From: Zanthoxylum bungeanum
Taxonomy: Eukaryota > Streptophyta > Magnoliopsida > Sapindales > Rutaceae
Reading direction: 5' to 3'
DNA length: 64,000 nt
Assembly (NCBI GenBank): GCA_019454045.1
Contig: SKCR01029101.1
Location: 186,001-250,000, forward strand
Positions within the stretch are counted from its first letter, which is position 1; every line of letters starts with the position of its first letter. Both the position numbers and the translations under genes were made by a program. Below are positions 58,471 through 64,000 of this stretch, piece by piece. Below the pieces are notes generated by a model that did not search any database, had not been told where the DNA came from, and saw only the letters and a program-made list of their open reading frames with translations.

Positions 58471-59650
58471 GTCCTAAGGAAAATGTGTTTAAACAACTTT
58501 AATTTTCAAATTGGGAATAAAATTTCAGGATGGTCCTGGAAACTAATAAGTTACTTTATTTGATAAAATAACATATTAGGCCTAAGCCCATAGTTAAGCA
58601 AATAGTAGAGCATGATCTTTGGAAGATTCATGTGATGATAACTTTAATGCTTAATCCATTATGCTTGCCATAATGACTCCTTAATTTCTTAATCAGAAGT
58701 AAGGATTAGATCCTTAAAGTATGATAATGAAATTGAAGGATCTTCATAGATCTATTCTTAGATCTTAGAAGTATTGAATTGCAATAAACAATTCTTGGAG
58801 AGTTAATGACTATTCTCAATGAGACCATAGTCAAAGTTTGCAATAAGGCAAGAAGCGCAAGGCGCACCCTACTTCGATATTCTAGAAGGCTAAGGCTTGG
58901 CCAAAGACTTCTGGAATATGAAAAGGGCAAAGGCAAAATCATTATAATCTTCTAGGAAGATAAAGGACATATCCCAAGATGTCTGCCTAACTTGTGGCAA
59001 ACGAGGTCATTGAAGCATAACTGCCGTATGGACAAAGCAGACATGAAGGAATAAAAGACAGGACAAGGTTCTGACTTCAAATATGTTTGTCATAAATATG
59101 TTCACTACTAGTATTAAAATTGGATTTTAGATACTTAGTGTGATACATAAATATGCATTGATGTGCAGAATCTTCTGTGAGCAGGATACTGACTTCAGAT
59201 GAGATTAATCTGCGAATTGGAAACGGGACGACAGTCGCTGTTTCAACCGTAGATACCTAAGTTTAGGAACTACCCTTTGGCTGTGTACTTAAGTTAGGAA
59301 ACTGTTATAATGTAACTAGTTTGACTAGAAACATTATCTTTATACCGTGTATAACTCGTTGCGAGTGTGTCTTTATATTCTAGAACACTAAAGTGTTTTA
59401 TTATATAAAGATGATGTTGAGATAAACACATTAGATGTGAATAACAATATTTATATTTTGAATATAATTAAATCTCAAACATATAACATGACAAACAAGT
59501 AGCTCAAACTGATTTGATCAGATGAGACTTATTTATGGCAGTGCTGTCTGGGACACATTAAACAAGACTCGTATATCCACACTTTTGAATAGTGGATACT
59601 AGGACGGATTTGATTCCATTCAAATGATGTCTACGAATCTAGTTTATTAG
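58471..59650 (+). pseudogene. H gag and protease remnant
   Basis: DNA similarity to I and C. The knuckle reads CLTCGKRGH followed by a TGA stop (about 58984-59016) in place of the Trp codon. The protease stretch LRIGNGTTVAVST lies at about 59210-59250. Compared with C, a large central part of gag is missing around 58780-58800. No frame longer than about 78 codons remains. Confidence 0.78.
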
Positions 59651-60379
59651 GTAAAGTACCTAAAACACCTTTACTTGGTAAAAGTGTAAGTTCCACCGAT
59701 CTATTAGCCCTTGTTCATATTGACGTAAGTGGGCCCATGTCTAGCTAGGCTAGAGGTGGATATGAATATTTCATGACCTTTACGGATGTGGCATCGCGTT
59801 ATGGTTGTGTTTCTTTTGAAGAACACAAATCGGACACTTTTGGAGTTTCGACACGAAATAGACGAACAGATCGGATAAAGTATTAAAACATCATGGTTTG
59901 ACCATGATGAAAATACTTAAGCAATAAGTTTCTCAAATACTTGAAAGAGTATAGTATTCTTTCAATAAGGACTCCTCCTGGAACACGTCAATTTGACGGT
60001 GTGTCCGAACGGAGAAACCAAATTTTGTTGGACATCATAAGGTTAATCATGAGTCGCTCTGAGCTACCACTTTCCTTCAAAGGATAAGCATTTAACAGCG
60101 CAATACTTATTTTGAATAAGGTTCCATGAAAATCTGTTTGACAGATTTCATATTAGATATGAACAGGAAAGAAACTAGGCTTTCTCACTCCTGATGATTT
60201 GGGAATGCTAGGCATACGTTTGGATGATACCAAACTAGAACCCAAATTGGATAAGTGCCTAATGTAATTGGTTATCCTAAGGAAACCAAAGTATAGTACT
60301 TATACAACTCACTAGAGAACAATGTAATTGTTGCTCACCATGCGGTTTTCCTAAGAGGAATTCCGATATGCAGTGGTAA
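59651..60379 (+). pseudogene. H integrase remnant
   Basis: Same order as C and I: VHIDVSGPMS-like start near 59715, RGGYEYFMTFTD at 59752-59787, a degraded region, then FDGVSERRNQILLDIIR at about 59992-60042, where the catalytic Glu context is readable. Interrupted by stops. Confidence 0.8.
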
Positions 60380-61490
60380 GTGAGAGGATAGTAAAACTCG
60401 ATGAAGAATCGGAGTTATACTGTTCAAGGCACCAAGTCCTTAATGGAACACAAACAGTTCATCAAAGATGAAACTGTACCAGTAATCTTCAAATACACAA
60501 GAACCGCGTAAGTTGAAGAGAGTCAGAAAACAACCTGGGTATGAGTTTCTAATCTCACCTCATAAAGATGTCAATCTTATTGGTGAAAACGAACTGACTA
60601 CGTATGAGGAAGTGATACAAGGTATCAACTCCCTATCATGGCAAAGTGCCATGAGTTCGAAATGGATTCCATGTATATCAACTATGTTTGGACACTAGTT
60701 GTTGTACCGCAAGGTATTGTGCCTATTGGTACTATATAAGTCTTCAAGGAAGACATACGTGGATGGCAGCATACCAACGTACTGAGCTAGGTTTTTAGCG
60801 GAAAGGTATCGTTATCAACATTGTGTTGATTACAATGAAATCTTTTACATGTTGCCACGTTAAATCCATTTGGATAATGCTAGCTGATGCTGCATGTTTC
60901 ATTTATGAAATATGGCAGCTGAACCGAAAAAAATCGCTTTCCTGAAAAGGAAACCTTTTGGGGGATGTTTACAACATCCTGGCGGTTTTGTCGTACCAAA
61001 ACTAGCAAACAAGGTTTGCAGGTTATTCGATCCATGTCTTGATTAAAGCAAGCATTAGGTTCTTGGAACTATCATTTTGATGTAATCATAATGGTGTAAG
61101 ATTTGATTCAAAATGCATATGATTCTTGTGTATATAAGGAGGTTAGTGGGAGGGCACTGACAATGATGTCCTATATAATGATGATATGTCATTTCTTGGA
61201 AATGATATTCCCATATTATAATCGGTGAAAGCTTGGCTTTCATGAAAATTCTCCGTAGAATTCTTGGGAGTAACAACCTTTATTCTAGGAATAAAGATCT
61301 ACTGAGTTAGATCTATAGGTTATTGACACTCTACGAGAACTCGTACATTGAAAAATGTACGCAACCTGGTGTCTCATATGCTTTGAGCATATGGATTCAC
61401 AAACAGGTCAATCCAAGTGATAGTCACTGGATTGATATTAAGAACATCCGTTAGTATCTTAGAGAACTAAGGATGATGTCTTAATCTATG
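60380..61490 (+). pseudogene. H reverse transcriptase remnant
   Basis: The frame 60513-60698 reads KRVRKQPGYEFLISPHKDV and YEEVIQGINSLSWQSAMSS. The catalytic region at about 61170-61200 reads CTATATAATGATGATATG, where C has CTTTACGTTGATGATGTA; this would be YNDD rather than YVDD, and the surrounding frame is broken. A deletion joins about 61355 directly to a RPDVSYALS-like stretch, as in I. Confidence 0.8.
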
Positions 61491-61964
61491 GAGAATGAGA
61501 ACTTGAAGTGACTGGTATCACAGCGGCAAGTTTCCTAACCGATAAAAACGACTTTAAGTCGCTAAACGGTATTATACAATTTGAATAACGGTACAGTAAG
61601 TTGGAAATCTTCCAAGCAAGATGCTGTTACCGAATAAACAACAAATGTGGGTTATTGCTGCTGCTGAGGCAGTAATAGAAGCCATTTTGGTAGACGATAA
61701 ATCTTATTAGATTACATATAGTTCTGTTAGCAGCTGAGCTAGGCGTCAACATAAGCTAAAGAATTAATGGTCTCATCAACGATCCAGATATAAACTTCAA
61801 CTATTCATCTGATTCGTTCGGATAATACATTCTAGCGATGTGATGATCGAATAAATTGCATCAGACGATAATCATACAAATCCGCTGACGAAAATCTTTC
61901 CTCAGCAGTTTGAGCGAACCGTACATAGTTCGGGTGTAAGACACTCGAGTGACTGGCTATAGGC
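61491..61964 (+). pseudogene. H RNase H remnant
   Basis: Shares with I the TAA in GCCGAATAAACAACA (about 61630), and with both I and K the one-base deletion after TAT and the 25-base deletion that removes YCDN (about 61740). The tail with ATCCGCTGACGAAA is kept, and the PPT follows. Confidence 0.85.
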
Positions 61965-61965
61965 C

Positions 61966-61975
61966 AAGTGGGAGA
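61966..61975 (+). promoter_or_regulatory. polypurine tract of H
   Basis: AAGTGGGAGA just before the 3' LTR start at 61977. Confidence 0.88.
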
Positions 61976-61976
61976 T

Positions 61977-63884
61977 TGTTGGACAGTTATGACCCATAGT
62001 ATCACTATTTGTACAGATCATGGTGTTCTTGTACAAATTAACTATGTGACAAGGAGATTGCACTCTTATCATTTGTGATTAGATCACCTAGATGTATAAA
62101 TGATAGGAGGTCCCTATGATTAGTTCCTGGATTGAGATGATATGAGACAATATCAGTCCTCGAAGGATTAATCATTAAATATCCCTAGTCGTAGTATTAT
62201 CGAGATTGGACATCGATAATGCAGAATAGAATAGTATTATACTTGTGCGCGTTATGTGAGATAATAACGGCATAGTTCTCATATATTTCGGTATATGATA
62301 CTCATGCAAGTATGATAGGAGGTTATGTTTTACCGATGGTACGGAAAACAGCTTCGCTCTGGATAGACCCCTCTGAATTCCATTGGTAGTATGACTATGT
62401 GTCTATGGAAGTCCGAAATCAGGGTAGGTGTATTTGGTCTTAACTTGAGAGTTGCATCGCTAATACTTGCGACAATCGGTATGCTTTAGTTTTGGTCGTC
62501 TAGGGCTTTAACAGGTTATGTGTACACCTCTGCTAGGTATATCGATAATCGTAGTGTATTAGGTGTGATGTCAAGACGGAAGTATAACTCCAGTAATAGT
62601 GGAGATGATGTCACGTATGAGACGGTACTAGTGCTCTTAAGTAGTGCACATTCCAGCCCCAAGCCTAGCACGTGACATCCGATACTGGATCGTAATACGC
62701 AATACTACGTATACTATGCCTGACATAGATTATATATTCCAGTAAGAATATTTCTGGAGAATTGGGTAGGCACGGTGCTTTGCTAGAAGCCAACCATGTC
62801 TTGTAAATCGGTAAGCACGTGGTACGAGGTACGCACGTATTCGGATAATCCGATGACCGTATTTACTGCCAACATATCCAGGGATCTCTTGGGTCGCTTC
62901 CCAAAGATTCACCGATGATAATTGATTTAAATTAGAATTAATCTGAGATTAATTAAGAGAGAGAATTAATCTGGGATTAATTAAGAGAAAGAAAATTAAT
63001 CTGGGATTAATTGAGGTATTATTTAATCAGGGATTAAATGTGTTCGGAAGAGAGAGAATGCGATTAATTTGGAATTAATCGGTAAAATAAATTTAATGGT
63101 TAAATTTGATTTTTCTATTTAATTTATTCATATGGGCTAAAATTAATATATTGGATATATTAATATGAATTGGATTTCGTTATGAAATTAAAGTCGGACT
63201 TTAATATGAACGAACGAATTAATTTAGAATTAATTCGTAAACGACGTTCGTAATATATTTGCGAGGCATCGTTATTTAATTAAATTAGATTTAATTATTT
63301 AGCGACGAAAGTTTGTTTAATCGGATTAAACGGAACCGAGCCACGGTAAATGTTCGTAGAGACATTTTGAGTTTTGAATTCAAAATGGTGGGGGCCACTT
63401 CACACATGTGACACATGTGAAGTGGTGGTTGGAAAGTGGTTGGCATTTATGCCAAAACCACTTACTTTCCAACCACTTGGTTTAGGTGAAACCAAATTAC
63501 CCCAACTACATGGTTTTGGGTAAAAGGGTAAAACCCTTTAACAAAACCAAAAAGCCTTCTCTCTCTCTTCACTCTACACACTTGTAACACATTTTGGAAA
63601 ATGAAAACCCTAATACTCTCTACAATGGGCGTGAGCCTCTTCCTCCATTCTCTTTGATTTTGTTGCAAAATCAACAAAGCTAGCAGTTGGAGAAATCTAC
63701 GAAGGTGATAGGGAAACTACTTCAAGAGTTGGAATCATCACTTAAAGCTTGGATCTTGGAGATCTCTTCTCAAAATTTTAAAGCTCAAATCCGTTCATTG
63801 TAAGTATATTCCGCAACTTATTTTGAATTTATGAACACTTTTTCTTGCTTATTAGATCCTTGGCATGTTTTAGGAACACTAACA
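61977..63884 (+). mobile_element. 3' LTR of H
   Basis: Matches 54026-56022 but is shorter because of one internal deletion of nearly 90 bases at about 62648 (compare 54694-54790). It ends CACTAACA, followed by CGAAT. The palindrome ladder at 62930-63340 is intact. Confidence 0.92.
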
Positions 63885-64000
63885 CGAATAAATCGCATCA
63901 GATGATAACTTTGCAAATCCGCTGACGAAAGCTGTTTCTCAGCAGAAATTTGAACGACCAGTACATAGTTCAAGTGTAGGACACTTGAGTGATTAGCTAT
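63885..64000 (+). pseudogene. I RNase H remnant, last part
   Basis: CGAATAAATCGCATCAG... continues the reading of I after the H insertion, with CAAATCCGCTGACGAAAGC (a NPLTKA-like tail), AGCAGAAATTTGAACG and the final AGTGATTAGCTAT. It aligns with C 22325-22435 and H 61850-61960. Its PPT and 3' LTR should follow outside the window. Confidence 0.85.

Larger units (their letters stand above)
54026..63884 (+). mobile_element. copia element H, full length, nested in I
   Basis: LTRs at 54026-56022 and 61977-63884, canonical PBS, leader, decayed gag-pol and PPT. The target duplication is CGAAT (54021-54025 and 63885-63889). The host is a closely related element I, cut in RNase H at the word GATCGAATAAAT, which H itself carries uncut at 61847-61857. 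H is 9.9 kb. Its proteins are beyond function, yet the LTRs are still alike. Confidence 0.93.

Noticed and set aside
1..64000. tRNA, rRNA, host protein genes
   Set aside because: Scanned by eye for tRNA arms, rRNA landmarks and spliced host genes. Nothing convincing; GC-rich spots belong to transposable elements. A tRNAscan-type and protein search would be needed to exclude small genes.

Overview
This window is a plant nuclear DNA stretch made almost entirely of transposable elements. I see no host gene that I can support. Plant origin is indicated by Ty1/copia polyproteins with tRNA-Met primer sites, a CACTA (En/Spm) DNA transposon, and deep nesting of LTR retrotransposons in AT-rich sequence. 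The species cannot be told from the sequence. It looks like an angiosperm intergenic or pericentromeric retrotransposon nest. All retrotransposon coding regions carry stops, frameshifts or insertions, so they are described as pseudogenes.

Element names used below. D1 and D2: one copia family with an LTR of about 1.98 kb starting TGTTAGGG. C, E1, E2, K, H, I and L: a second copia family with LTRs of 1.9-2.15 kb starting TGTTGGAC or TGTTAGAC on their own sense strand. F: a third copia element. G: an unclassified inserted sequence with tandem repeats.

Layout. 1-2415: 3' end of D1 (+), inserted into the pol of F. 2416-9910: F (-), interrupted by D1 at its pol end and by a CACTA transposon (5036-7472) in gag. 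9911-10825: unclassified, with a repeated GC-rich motif. 10826-11252: piece of LTR L (-). 11253-48899: D2 (-), about 9.2 kb once its insertions are removed. D2 was hit by C (12468-24381, target duplication GTGTC) in its 3' LTR, by solo LTR E2 (28118-30099, CTCAG) in its protease, and by G (about 33546-48112) in its 5' LTR. C itself holds solo LTR E1 (16694-18610, CCGAC) in gag. G holds the complete element K (34613-45082, ACATG), which split a tandem array of about 177-bp units. 48900-48965: rest of L. 48966-54025 and 63885-64000: degenerate element I (+), split in its RNase H by the complete element H (54026-63884, CGAAT).

The most interesting biology is in the second copia family. K has two LTRs that differ at only about ten positions, yet its reverse transcriptase lacks the YVDD segment and its gag lacks the zinc knuckle. 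I, H and K also share the same 25-nt deletion of the RNase H catalytic motif. The family therefore seems to have kept moving after losing its enzymes, presumably by borrowing proteins from a relative such as C. Its LTRs carry a ladder of about nine short palindromes that keep their pairing across subfamilies by paired substitutions. Its leaders carry a three-fold motif (TTGGCCAAAGTCAAG) that is better preserved than the genes.
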